DNA of 64,000 nucleotides from Viola odorata (Eukaryota; Streptophyta; Magnoliopsida; Malpighiales; Violaceae), in assembly GCA_963691705.1 (NCBI GenBank), contig OY829544.1:38275917-38339916 (forward strand), in the 5' to 3' direction. The number at the start of each line of letters is the position of its first letter. Position 1 is the first letter of the stretch. Both the position numbers and the translations under genes were made by a program. Shown here piece by piece: positions 11,509 to 23,235 of the stretch. Below the pieces are notes generated by a model. It was not told the DNA's origin and ran no database searches. It saw only the letters and a list, made by a program, of their open reading frames with translations.

Positions 11509-12865
11509 TGACGTGCTGTCGAGACACCTCAAAAATAATATATATATCCTGTAACAAATGCACAAATAAACTGTGTATAGCGGTAGAGGGTCGATCCATA
11601 GAGACTAAGGTAGACACTCTCTTGTAATGTGGGGCGAGGGCAAACAAATCAGAACAATAACAAGTAACGAGGGGTTTTCAAGAGTTGGTTGATTAATATC
11701 TAAGAAAGCAGTAACAAACAGTAATAAAATGAGTAATAAATCAATAGAGAAGGGAGTTCCCAGTAGGAATCTATCTCGGGTTGCTTTCAAAGTCGGCAGA
11801 TCATTGATGCAATGATCTTCTATCCCTCGCTGATAGACTCGCTATGGGGATCAGGTACGTTTAGCTCCCTTGCTTCCTTTCGTACAAGAAACTACCCCAA
11901 GGTATGTTTATGGAGTAGTCTTGACGCTTCACCGTCCCCTAAGGTTCGATTATGGGAGCAATACTCGAAGGCCCATGAAGATGAAGGAAGACGCGCTCAG
12001 GGCGAGACACTCAGTACGTTCAAGGCTCTACCCTGATTACTTACTTAACCCAATCGGACGAGACCAGCGACTTGATGATGCTGATTGGTTGTCTACTTGA
12101 CCCTGCAGCTTCGCGTTAGTTATAACCACAGTGATGACTTTAATCGCCTAGGGCAAACAGCTAGTTGATCAGGCTAGAAGTAGACCTAGTAGAATTAACA
12201 AGAAATCGTTAAATAATTAAATACCAATCAAGGATATATTAATTTCACTTTGATCTCACAGCCTTCTTAAGCAACCTTTGATGATCCTACCAAGAACAAT
12301 TGAGCTTAGCCGCTCATATTAGAATTAAAATGAATAAAGGAATAAAATTGCATAAGAGATGAGAATGAAGAAAATTGGAAAACTCTTATTTAGTACCGGC
12401 CGGAGCAAAGCTCCGGTGAGAAATAATGGAGGCAGAGGTGAAGTCCCAAAATCCAAGAGTACCGCTAGATAATAGAAAAGAAGAGATATCCAAACCCTCA
12501 GACTAGTAAGGGTTTTAAAAGAAAATTACAATAGTAGAAAGTTTCGTAAAATGGAAACTAAATAAAAAGGGATCCTAATTTAATTGGAGATCGTCTAACT
12601 TTATTTTCTTACCAAAACGGAAAAAGCAGGATTAATGGGATTGATTCTCTGATTTTCCTGATCCATGATTTTCCTTTTTCTGCACTGGAGTTCTCTTCTG
12701 CCGCGTGCGTACAACTGCAAGGGCAAGCTGTTCAATACCGTCCGAAGTCAGTGATAATGGAGCTCTGATCTGTCAAATAGTATAAAAACAGAAGGAGATC
12801 AGTAGCAACATGCCCAAAAAGGGCTAGGAAAGGAGTGGAAAATTAGTACAAAATGCACCATATCA
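11509..12865 (-). repeat. 5' LTR of the Athila-like element
   Basis: About 1.36 kb between the primer-binding site and the point where copia-1 coding sequence begins. On the minus strand it reads TGATATGGTGCATTTTG...GCACGTCA, with TG...CA ends. There is no second copy in the window to confirm the borders. The right border is set by the resumption of copia protease sequence shortly after 12866. Confidence 0.6.
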
Positions 12866-15214
12866 AGAGGTTGAAAAATTGGATAGCTATTGGATTCACT
12901 GGATACAAAGCCAACAGGAGTAGCGGTAGCCTCATCCTCAATCGTGACAGGTATAACTACATTCCCTACTGGTTTAAGTGTTCAAAAGCAATGTTAGAAG
13001 AATACTTGGCTGATAGACTCATGTGCCTCACATCACATGACCTACACATTTAAACTTTTTCACAACTACACACCCTGTCTAAGCAACAGAAAAGTTATTG
13101 TTGTAAACGGCTCCCTAGCCATTGTGGTGGGTACTGGCGACATACAGGTCACACCTACTATCATTCTTTAAAATGTCCTCCATGTACCAGAACTATCAGC
13201 TAATCTCATTTCTACCCACAGACTCACCAATGATGCCAATTGTTGTGCTATATTTCTTCCCACACATTGTACCTTTCAGGACCAAAAAATGAGGAGGAGG
13301 ATTGGACTGGCTAAGGAGTGGCATGGCTTGTATCAACTAGAAGTTACTCCAAAGGTCAAAAATAAAGAACCCGTAGCTTTAGTAAGCTTCACAAGTAAGG
13401 AAACCATTTGGTTACATCATTTGCGTTTAGGTCATCCATCCTTTAAAGTTCTAAAATTTATGTTTCCTCACCTGTTTCTAGGAATAAATACAAAATCATT
13501 TCATTATGAGGTGTGTGAACTTGCAAAACATACTCGTGTGACTTTTCCTATAAGTGATAAGAGAAGTTCTCAACCTTTCCAATTGATTCATAGTGATATA
13601 TGGGGACCATCTGTTATTCCAAATATTTCTGGCTCTCGCTGGTTTATTACTTTGATTGATGATTGCACTAGGGTCACATGGGTTTTCTTACTCAAACAAA
13701 AATCTGATGTTAGTAACATTATCCCTCACTTCCATTCTATGATCCAAAACCAATTTGGAGTTAAGATTAAGTGCTTTAGGACAGACAATGCTAAAGACTA
13801 CTTTAATAAAACTCTTTCCTCATATTTCCAGTCACAATGAATTATTCATGAATCATCTTGTGTCTATACACCTTAATAGAACGGAATTGCAGAAAGGAAA
13901 AATGGACACATTCTTAACTCCACTAGAGCTTTATTATTTCAAGGAAATGTTCCCAAGGCCTATTGGGGAGAAGCAGTTCTTACTGCTATATACATGATTA
14001 ATAGATTGCCATCTCCTATTTTGGGAAACAAAAGTCCTATGACTGTCCTAAACTCTTTCTATCCACATTTTAGAACTACAAATGGTCTTATTCCTAGGAT
14101 ATTTGGGTGCACAACCTATGTCCATGTTCATCAACCTCTTAGGAATAAATTAGAACCGAGAGCAGTAAAGTGTATATTTTTGGGATACTCCCCTACTAAA
14201 AAAGGTTACAAGTGTTATGATCTAATCACCATAAAAGGTTCGTTTCTATAGATGTTACTTTTTCAGAAAGTGTTCCCTTCTTCCAGAAAATTTCACCCCA
14301 AGTAGAAGAGCTCAATTTTGAAAATTCTCAGCCTATCCCACCATTGGAACTTCCACCTAATCCACCAAATACTCCACCTAGTCCACCAGCAACTCCAATT
14401 CAGTCACCACAACAAGAAGATCCTAAGGCTACAGATTTATCTAGATTCTCTCGGGTATACTCAAGAAGAATTGTTCCTGAGTTGATACAAGACCAAGAGT
14501 CCAGTCCCTCTCCTCAAAATGAAACCACTATAAGTCCTACTCAACCTCCATCCAAACAAAATACGGACTTACTAGATGACCCTAACAATGATATTGATCT
14601 ACCAATTGCTATTAGGAAAGGAACCAGAGAATGCACAAAGAAACCCTTGTATCCACTATCAAATTACATTTCACTAAAACACCTTTTAGACCCACATAAG
14701 AGGTTCATCTTGAGTCTAAATGCTATTAGTATTCCTAACACTATTTTTGAAGCTTTAAGACAGGAGGAATGGAGAAATGCGATGAAGGACGAGATGAATG
14801 CATTGGAGAAGAACAAAACTTGGGAGATTGTGAAAAAACCTATTGGAGTAAATATAGTAGGGTGCAAGTGGGTGTTTACTATCAAATATAGGGCAGATGG
14901 ATCACTAGAGAGGTACAAGGCCAGATTAGTAGCAAAGGGGTACACTCAGTCATATGGAGTAGACTATCAGGAGACCTTTGCCCCAGTGGTAAAGATGAAT
15001 ACAGTGAGTATTCTTCTGGCACTTGCAACACACTACAACTGGACTCTTCTTCAATATGATGTAAAGAATGCCTTCTTACATGGTGAGCTTGATGAAGAAA
15101 TTTATATGAGCATGCCACCAGGTTTTGAGGAGAATGAAGGTGACAAGGTCTGCAAACTTAAAAAGGCACTCTATGGCCTAAAACAGTCACCAAGGGCTTA
15201 GTTTGGGAGATTCT
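12866..15214 (+). pseudogene. copia-1 protease, integrase and reverse transcriptase N-terminal half
   Basis: Protease: DSCASHHMTYTF near 13008, where the usual active-site DSG has become DSC. Pre-integrase zinc motif: WLHHLRLGHPS with a downstream C (about 13410-13530). Integrase core: HSDIWGPSVIP, FITLIDDCTRVTWVFLLK, FRTDNAKDY, then after a frameshift near 13840 the third part up to YMINRLPSPILGNKSP. Reverse transcriptase: [60 protein letters not shown] and [11 protein letters not shown], followed by a stop at 15199. The code is broken by a stop at 13170, frameshifts and the stop just before the CRM-like insertion. It would have encoded the enzymes for copying and integrating the element. 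Confidence 0.85.
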
Positions 15215-15990
15215 TGATATGAGTACGGGATCACACGGATACGCCACATGCAACAAGGGATTAGTGGCCATCTTATTGAGGACCTTGAGGGTCAAAGAGG
15301 CCAATACAACAGCTCGAGACCTTTGGGTGACTTGTGTCCGCACCGAGAACACTATCGCGGAGTCTCATGGGAAGGCCGCTCCAGCCATGATGTCTCCCAC
15401 GTCCAACCCTAGCAACCCATAAGGTTTCCCACACCCGTGCCCTAGCATCCCATGAGTAGCCTCAGCAGCCTCGTGGCCAAACGCTCGTCTTCCAAGCCCA
15501 GGCGCTAGGACGCCAAGCCCAACCACTTCAAGCCCGCGGTCTACTACTTAAGTGAAGGGTAGTGTAGGTTTTTCCATGTAATAATCCCCAAGGTATAAAT
15601 AGAAGGACTTAGCCTCTTTTATACCTTGTCTTTGAATTAATTATGAGTTATCTCCATTTCAAGACCATTTAGTTGGCTTTGCCTTAGGGATCTTAAATCT
15701 GGTTTTCCTTTAGTTAATTTATTCCTTTCGGCTTAATCATTGTATGATCAATTAAGGGAAGGTTGCAATTATCGATCCTTGTAAACATTTGTGTGCAAGT
15801 TAATATATTGTTTTCCATAAATTATTTCCAAAATTCCTCCATCTAAATCTGCTGCCTTATTACTCCCTAAACATCCAAAATATACCATCTTCATCCATTC
15901 AAGAGTCATCAATCTCTGAAAGGAGACTAGATCCGCAAGCTCCAAGAAGATTCGGCCTCAATCCATTCAACGGAGGACTGAATGTTATCA
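15215..15990 (+). repeat. 5' LTR of the CRM-like element
   Basis: Begins TGATATGAGTACGGG and ends GAATGTTATCA, giving 5-bp terminal inverted ends TGATA/TATCA. A TATA box (tataaat, 15594-15600) lies in the right half, with the putative transcript start shortly downstream. The first 200 bp carry the same reading frame that ends pol in the 3' LTR copy. Confidence 0.9.
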
Positions 15991-16007
15991 ATTGGTAGCG
16001 GAGCTCC
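15991..16007 (+). other. Primer-binding site of the CRM-like element
   Basis: TGGTAGCGGAGCTCC begins two bases after the LTR. It resembles TGGTATCAGAGC, the site for initiator tRNA-Met used by chromoviruses, with a few changes. Confidence 0.65.
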
Positions 16008-17362
16008 AAATCGTCTTCTAGGTTGGTAACTCTTTTCTCACGGCTGGATCAATCATTTCCACCGTGTGTCCATCTTTTTGGCTGAAATTTTTTCTGATTT
16101 TCACATCCGTTCCTCTCTTCGGTTAAAACTTCATTTTCTTGAGTTTCTTCGGTTCAAACACCTTGATTCTTGTTTTCTATGGTTTAAACATTATTTTCTA
16201 CCATAGGAATCATTCCCACATCATTTGAAAATTTTGGTGTTCTTGAGAAATTCTTATCTTTTAGTGTCTTGATCTTTGGAAGAACACAATTGCTGAAATA
16301 TTTTATGTTTGTGTGCATCAAAGTGGTGTTTAATTCATCTTTATTAAGTGTATTTGCTGCTGAAGTTATTGGAGCCTCTTATGGTGGCCTTGAGAGCCAT
16401 ATGGACTTAATTGTATTCTTGCTAAGTGCCGAAATTGCTTGTCCAACCCTAGCCGGCCACATCACTTGAATTGTGAGCCTAGTATTTGCTTCAATTGTGA
16501 GCCAAGCATTTTAGCTTGCTCACTACTCTAGGCCAGCCTTAATTAGCTCCTCTACACTTTGTGTGATTTTCATACACGTCCACCTCACATGCCACTTCAC
16601 TTGTTTGGTCATCCACACATTTAGTGACACATCATCTTCACTTGCCACATCATATTTTTGGCTTGTAGTGAAAAATTCTCAAAAGCAAAAACTACTTGTC
16701 TTTCACTTCATCTTTTAAAATATTTGTCATACAAGTGAGTCTTCTTCACCCTTTGCAAAAACAGAATACAAAAGAAGGGAACTAAAAGATTTGATAAAAA
16801 AAAAAAAAAAAAAAGAGAGAAGGAAAACAAAGGAGTCATAAGCAAGAATCTACTTGTGTATGTGCATTGAAGTGAACTACATTGCTTTTCAAGTGTCCTT
16901 GTGGAAGAACGACAATTTCGGATTTTATGTGTACTTTCAAATTCGGTTTTCACTTTGTGTTTGTAATTTATGATTGTAAATTTTCTTTTCATTTTTCCTT
17001 TTCTTCTTGAGTTGTATTTTGAGCTAGCCTTTCCTTAAGTGTCTTGAGTTTTCATCTTTTGTTTCCAACACTAATTCTACTCCAGGTCATTGAAATTCAA
17101 CGCATCAATCCCTTGAATATCATTTCAGCCTTGTCTACCTTTCTTTCTAAACTGGTTTTCCTTGCTTTCCTTGTGCTGTTTTGTGTCTTAGAGTTTGTGC
17201 TAAGCTACATTACTTGGTTTTGCTTGGAGATACGAGTGGGTGAGTTAGTGAGAGCATTAGAGAGTTTGTGTGACACACGAGCGCCCAAACACGTGAGGGA
17301 GCGACTAACCCTTTATTTCTTTATTGAATTGCGTTTGTTTCTTTTTGTAGGTACTTTCTATT
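16008..17362 (+). other. Leader of the CRM-like element, no gene seen
   Basis: About 1.35 kb of T-rich sequence between primer-binding site and the first gag codon. No frame with retroviral similarity is visible. It includes a poly(A) run near 16796-16815 (read on the minus strand it makes a spurious F-rich frame). Confidence 0.5.
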
Positions 17363-18460
17363 ATGTCTTTTGATATTGGCTTAGGGATAGTCACCGAAAT
17401 GGAACCAGCCACCTCCACTTTGGACTTAGATCACATATCACACCACTTGGAGGATCTAATCCATCAAGGAGCAAGCCTCGAAAAATCCAACTTGGCCATT
17501 TTGGAGGCCCTTGCCACACTACTCCCACCGGCGGCCCAACAACCACCATCACCCTCACCTAGCCTAAGCCTAGACACTTTAAACCACCAAAGACCTCAAT
17601 CACATGACCCGCTCCTTAGGGACTACTCTTGGTCACAACGGCAATGTGACTTAGAGGCAAGCGCGGGCGAGTGTAGTACGAGCCTCGGGGTTGACCTTTG
17701 GGAAGGCGCGCACCCCTCTTCTAGCCTAGCCCCCATCGGCCACCTCATCACACATGGCAGCCGTGACATTGACCTAACCTTAGCCCAAACACAACCCGAA
17801 ACACAACCACAAACACCGCCCCTAACCCTCCCATCAGCTCGGCCTTGGCATGAGCTACACACCATAGACCTACCATTAAGAACACCTCCTCCCCGCGATA
17901 TGGAAAAGTGCTTGGTCATCCGGCGCAGCTTGAGTATGATGATCAAAAAGGATGACGAAGTCATGGAGAAAAGGAACAACTTGTTCCATACGAGAGGAGT
18001 GGCAAATGGGATGGTTATATCCATCATTATGGACAATGGAAGCTGCACGGACGTGGCCAGCAACCTCCTTGTCCACTCTTTGGGTCTCGCGACATCTAAA
18101 CATCCACAACCATATACTCTCAATTGGTTCAATGAGACCAACATGGTCAAGGTACACAAACAAGCCCTTATTCCCTTTCAAATTGGAACTTACATGGATG
18201 AAAGATTGTGTGATGTCGCACCGATGCAATCCAGCCACCTTCTCTTGGGTAGACCTTGGCAGTTTGATCGGCGGGCCATCCATGATGGTTTCTGAAACAC
18301 CTACAAGTTGGAACATGGAAATCGAAAGTTCCTCATTCCCCCACTTCCTCCTAGTCAAGTCTTTGAGGACCAGCTCACTTTGGAGAAGGCGTATGCCTTG
18401 TTTGAAATTTCTCCTTCCCTTCAAAAGAGTGATGAGTGGAGTGAAGAAATTAAGTACAGA
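17363..18460 (+). pseudogene. CRM-like element: gag remnant and protease
   Basis: The frame opens with an acidic helical gag N-terminus (SISHHLEDLIHQ-like) and then a serine/proline-rich stretch, but the capsid core and CCHC zinc knuckle expected of a chromovirus gag are absent, which indicates an internal deletion. It then passes straight into the protease: NLFHTRGVANG, IIMDNGSCTDVASNLLV with the catalytic D-N-G-S variant typical of this group, and HLLLGRPWQFDRRAIHDG. A stop follows at 18293; the linker sequence continues in the same frame to about 18460, while a second frame (17952-19139) takes over for reverse transcriptase. Without capsid the element could not package itself. Confidence 0.8.
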
Positions 18461-18619
18461 AAGTGAGCAAAAGAGCGGGCATGAAAACATAGAGCATGCG
18501 TCGAGTGAAGAGAAAAAGGAGAGTTGTGTAAAATTGAGTGAAAATACACGGCTTGAAAACAGTAAGCAAGCTAGTGGGCGTATGAGTGGAGTGAAAATGA
18601 ACAAAAAAGTGAGTTTATT

Positions 18620-21525
18620 TGCTAAGGGCAAAGATGTGAGGCACACACTTATTTCACGCAAACCTTGTATCATAATTAGGTTCAAAGATAATTGTTTGCT
18701 TGCAACTAACACTAATCATTCTCTTCCTAGCAATGTGTCATCTCTTTTGACAGATTTCAAGGACATCTTTCCGGAGGAACTCCCCGATGGGCTGCCACCC
18801 CTATGTGGCATTGAGCACTACATTGACTTCTTACCAAGTTCAACGCTGCTAAACAGACTGGCATATCGTTGCAACCCAAAGGCGACTCACGAACTCCAAA
18901 CACAAATTGAGGGGCTACTGGACAAGGGTTTCATTAAGGAGAGCCTCTCCCCTTGCGCCGTCCCCGTGCTCCTTGTGCTAAAAAAGGATGGGAGTTGGTG
19001 CATGTGCATGGACTGTCGCGCCATCAATAAGATTACGGTAAAATACTCTTACCCTATCCCTCGTTTGGATGACATGCTTGATCAACTGAGTAGCGCCACA
19101 ATTTTTTCTAAAATTGACCTAGTTAGTGGTTATCACTAGATCAGAATGCATGAGGGAGACCAATGGAAAACAGCTTTTAAAACCAAATTTGGTCTTTATG
19201 AATGGTTGGTAATGCCTTTCGGCCTTACAAATGCACCAAGTACTTTTATGCGCTTAATGAATCACGTGCTTAGGCCATTTATAGGAAAGTTTGTGGTGGT
19301 GTATGTTAATGATATCTTGGTCTATAGCACTTCTTTACTAGTCCAGTTGGACCACTTGCACCAAGTTTTCCTAACTCTTAGGAAACATCAGCTTTTCGCT
19401 AGATTGTCCAAATGCGAGTTTTGTTTGGAAGAAGTCCACTTTCTTGGCTTCATTGTAGGTGCGTTCGGACTCAAGGTGGATAAGGAAAAGATAAGGGCCA
19501 TAGCTGAATGGCCGACACCAGCCAATATGGGCGATGTCCGCTCCTTCCATGGGCTGGCCGGGTTTTATCGTCGCTTCGTGAAGGACTTTTCCTCCATCGC
19601 CGCCCCCCTCAACACACTTACAAAGAAAAATGTGCCTTTTGTGTGGGGTAAGGAGCAAGAGTTGGCTTTTACCACCCTCAAGGATGTGCTTTCATCTAGC
19701 CCGGTCCTCTCATTACTAAATTTTGACAAGACATTTGAGGTGGAGTGCAACGCGAGTGGCATAGGCATTGTGGTTGTTCTGGTCCAAGACAAGCGTCCAG
19801 TTGCCTATTTTAGCGAGAAGCTAAAGGGGGGCAACTCAATTACTGCACATACGATAGGGAATTGTACGTGCTTGTGAGGGCCCTCAATGTGTGGGAACAC
19901 TACTTGCTGCCTAGGGAATTTGTAGTTCATACAGATCACCTGAGCTTAAAATACTTGAAGGGCCAAGGGAAACTCATCAAGCGCCATGCCTCTTGGATGG
20001 AATTTATCGAGTGTTTCCCCTACTATATCAAGTATTTGAAAGGAAAGGACAACATCGTGGTTGATGCTTTGTCCCGAAGGTACGCCCTTCTTACATCCCT
20101 CTACTCTCGCCTCTTAGGTTTCTCACACCTTACCACTTTGTATGCTACTGATGTGGATTTTAAAGATGCTTTCCTTGCTTGTGCTAATGGTGCGCACTCC
20201 TCATTTTTCGTGCATGATAGTTTCCTTTTCTTTAAGGGCAAGTTATGCATTCCTGATTGTAGCACTCATGAATTACTTGTTAGAGAAGCACATGGGGGCG
20301 GGTTAAAGGGCCATTTTGGAGTTGATAAAACTCTTGCAACTCTTAATGAACATTTCTTTTGGCCTAAGATGAAGAAACATGTTGCTAAATTGGTTGCTGC
20401 TTGTATGTCTTGTAAACGTGCAAAGTCGAAAAGTCTAACGCATGGTCTCTATATGCCTTTACCTGTTGCTTCTCACCCTTGGTGTGATATTTCCATGGAT
20501 TTTGTGGTAGGCCTTCCTCGCTCCAAGCGGGACAAGGATTCTTTATTTGTTGTGGTAGACCGCTTCTCCAAAATGGCACATTTTATTCCTTGTCACACCA
20601 CAAATGATGCATCACACATTGCTAATCTCTTTTTCCATGAGGTAGTTCGATTACATGGCATGCCGCGTACAATTGTTAGTGATAGGGACAACAAGTTTCT
20701 CGACCACTTTTGGCGTGTGTTATGGGTAAAATTAGGTACCGAATTGCTTTTCTCTACTTCGTGCCACCCTTAAACGGATGGCCAAACTGAAGTAGTTAAT
20801 AGGACTTTAGGCACCATGTTACGTGTCATAATTCAACAATATTCTAAAGCTTGGGAAGATTGCATCCCTTTTATCGAGTTTGCTTACAATCGCACTATGC
20901 GCGCTTCTACACGTTTTTCTCCTTTTGAGCTCGTCTATGGGTTTAATCCTCTCACCCCCATAGACTTGTTACCTCTTTTCTTGAAGGATTATGAGAGTGT
21001 TGATGGTGACTCAAAGGCTGCCTTGGTTCAGAAACTACACGCGAAGGCAAAGGGTCGTTTGGAGGCGGTAAACGCCAAGTTAATGGCTAGGCGCAACTCA
21101 GGCTGGCGCATCAAAGCCTTTGGAGTACGCGATTGGGTGTGGGTCCATTTGAGGAAAGACAAATTTTCTACCCTTCGGAAGGGCAAACTTAGCCAACAGG
21201 GTGACGGACCGTTCCTCATTGTGGAGAAGATCAATGATAATGCCTACCGTTTGGACATCCCTTCCTCTTTTGGCAATATTAGCTCTACTTTTAATATTAA
21301 TGACTTATCCTCTTACATTGTAGGTGATGATGAGGATCTTCAAGGGGACGAGGCCACAGATTCGAGGATGAATTGCCACGAAGGGGGAGAGGATGATACG
21401 AGCACGGGATCACACGGATACGCCACACGCAGCAAGGGATTAGTGGCCGTCTTATTGAGGACCTTGAGGGCTGAAGAGGCCAATACAGCAGCCCGAGACC
21501 TTTGGGTGACTTGTGTCCGCACCTA
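18620..21525 (+). pseudogene. CRM-like element: reverse transcriptase, RNase H, integrase, running into the LTR
   Basis: Reverse transcriptase starts near 18745 (DFKDIFPEELPDGLPP), continues KDGSWCMCMDCRAINKITVK and FSKIDLVSGYH, meets a stop at 19137, then [20 protein letters not shown] and YVNDILVYS, where the catalytic YVDD motif reads YVND. RNase H begins [11 protein letters not shown] (D changed to N) and is frameshifted near 19850, continuing with [16 protein letters not shown] and VDALSRR. Integrase has the HHCC zinc motif ([13 protein letters not shown]...CMSCKRAKS), the core [17 protein letters not shown] and [14 protein letters not shown], a stop at 20771, and WEDCIPFIEFAYNR. The C-terminal part passes the polypurine tract and ends at 21524 inside the 3' LTR. 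Confidence 0.88.
21379..21393 (+). other. Polypurine tract of the CRM-like element
   Basis: Reads cgaagggggagagga immediately before TGATACGAG, the start of the 3' LTR. It also encodes part of the pol C-terminus (HEGGEDD). Confidence 0.8.
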
Positions 21526-22169
21526 GAACACTATCGTGGAGTCTCATGGGAAGGCCACTCCAGCCATGACGTCTCCCGCGTCCAATCCTAGCAACCCGTG
21601 AGGTTTCCCACACCCGCGTCCTAGCATCCCATGAGCAGCCTCAGCAGCCTCGTAGCCAAGCGCTCGCCTTCCAAGCCCAGGCGCTAGGACACCAAGCCCA
21701 ACCACTTCAAGCCCGCGGTCTACTACTTAAGTGAAGGGTAGTGTAGATTTTTCCATGTAATAATTCCCAAGGTATAAATAGAAGGACTTAGCCTCTTTTA
21801 TACCTTGTCTTTGAATTAATTGTGAGTTATCTCCATTTCAAGACCATTTAGTTGGCTTTGCCTTAGGGATCTTAAATCCGATTTTCCTTTAGTTAATTAA
21901 TTCCTTTCGGCTTGATCATTGTATGATCAATTAAGGGAAGGTTGCAATTATCGATCCTTGTAAACATTTGTGTGCAAGTTAATATATTGTTTTCCATAAA
22001 TCATTTCCGAAATTCCTCCATCTAAATCTGTTGCCTTATTACTCCCTAAACATCCAAAATATACCATCTTCATTCGTTCAAGAGTCAACAATCTCCCAAA
22101 GGAGACTAGATTCGCAAGCTCCAAGAAGATTCAGGCTCAATCCATTCAACGGAGGGCTGAATGTTATAA
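21394..22169 (+). repeat. 3' LTR of the CRM-like element
   Basis: Same length as the 5' LTR (776 bp). The terminal TATCA has become TATAA. A second TATA box copy lies near 21773-21780. Differences from the 5' copy are mostly C/T and G/A. Confidence 0.9.
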
Positions 22170-22174
22170 ATTCT

Positions 22175-23228
22175 CTAAGGCGATGAAGGGGTTTGGATAT
22201 AAGCAGAGTCAAGGAGACCATACCTTATTCATCAAACACGGAACTACTGGTGGAGTCACCATTCTCCTAGTGTATGGTGATGATATCATTGTTACAGGGA
22301 TGATGATAAGGAGAAAGAGGAATTGAAACAGAAGCTGATTTTAGAATTTGAATTAAAAGAGCTAGGGAGACTAAAATACTTCCTTGGAATAGAAGTTGCT
22401 TATTCTTCACAAGGGATCTTCATATCCTAGCAGAAATATGTGGTAGATTTGCTGAAAGAAACAGGAAAATTTGGGTGTAAACCAGCCTCTACACCTATAG
22501 ATGCCAATCACAAGTTGGGAGAAGCTAAAGAAGCACCAGCTGTAGACAAGAAGATGTACCAACAACTAGTTGGAAAGTTGATTTACTTACCTCACACAAG
22601 GCCAGACATTGCTTTTGCAGTAAGCATAATTAGTCAATTTATGCATGATCCACGAATTCCTCACCTATAGGCAACTTATAGAGTACTACACTACCTTAAA
22701 GGTAGTCCAGGGAAGGGAATATTGTACAAGAAAAATAATAAACTCTCTCTTGAAGGCTATACGGATGCAGATTATGTAGGATCCCATGTGGACAGGAGGT
22801 CCACAACAGGATACTGCACTTTTCTGGGAGGAAATTTGATCATTTGGAGAAGCAAAAAATAGAATGTAGTGGCAAGGTCTTCAGCAGAATCTGAGTTCAG
22901 AGCTATCTCCCTTGGATTGTGTGAGCTATTGTGGGTGAAAATAATCCTAGATGATCTAGGAATTTAGTTTGAAGGCCATATAAAGCTATATAGTGACAAC
23001 AAGTCTGCAATATCGATTGCCCACAATCCTGTGCAGCATGACAGGACGAAACATATAGAAATTGATAGACATTTCATCAAAGAAAAACTAGAGGAAGGAC
23101 TGGTATGCATGACTTATGTTCCTTCAGCTTCTCAGTTGGCAGATGTTCTCACCAAGGGACTGCATACCTCAACATTCAATAGACTGATTTCCAAGCTGGG
23201 AATAAAAAACATCTATTCCTCAGCATGA
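22175..23228 (+). pseudogene. copia-1 reverse transcriptase C-terminal half and RNase H
   Basis: Resumes in frame after the CRM-like insertion: SKAMKGFGYKQSQGDHTLF, then the catalytic box as VYGDDIIVTG (usual V before DD changed to G), a frameshift near 22300, LGRLKYFLGIEV, PVDKKMYQQLVGKLIYL-like text and HTRPDIAFAVSIISQFMHDP. RNase H: EGYTDADYVGSHVDRRSTTG, VVARSSAESEFRAIS, LYSDNKSAISIAHNPVQHDR, KHIEIDRHFIKEKLEEG and SQLADVLTKGL, ending with a stop at 23226. Several stops (22430, 22668, 22861, 22966) inactivate it. Confidence 0.85.
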
Positions 23229-23235
23229 GAGGGGG

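Larger units (their letters stand above)
9425..12865 (-). mobile_element. Athila-like Ty3/gypsy retrotransposon, 5' part (interrupted by the Tat/Ogre-like element)
   Basis: The minus-strand order is 5' LTR (12865-11509), primer-binding site, gag and protease, and then the sequence stops abruptly at the LTR of the Tat/Ogre-like element at 9424/9425. The remaining protease, pol and 3' LTR should resume to the left of the window. The gag and protease carry Athila-family landmarks. The whole copy is old, with several frameshifts and stops. Its own 5' LTR abuts the protease region of copia-1 at 12865/12866, so it was itself inserted into copia-1. Confidence 0.75.
15215..22169 (+). mobile_element. 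Complete CRM-like Ty3/gypsy chromovirus element with 5-bp TSD
   Basis: The two LTRs are both 776 bp (15215-15990 and 21394-22169), and attct occurs as a TSD at 15210-15214 and 22170-22174. The primer-binding site, polypurine tract and a single gag-pol direction all agree with the plus strand. The pol frame continues past the polypurine tract into the 3' LTR, a property described for CRM centromeric retrotransposons; I infer CRM or a close chromovirus relative from that and from pol similarity. Much of gag is missing. Reverse transcriptase and RNase H have lost catalytic aspartates and there are several stops, so this copy is dead. LTR divergence by eye is around 5-7%, mainly transitions. Confidence 0.9.

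Noticed and set aside
17623..18712. Minus-strand frames of 178 and 278 codons
   Set aside because: Antisense shadows of the gag-protease region of the CRM-like element.
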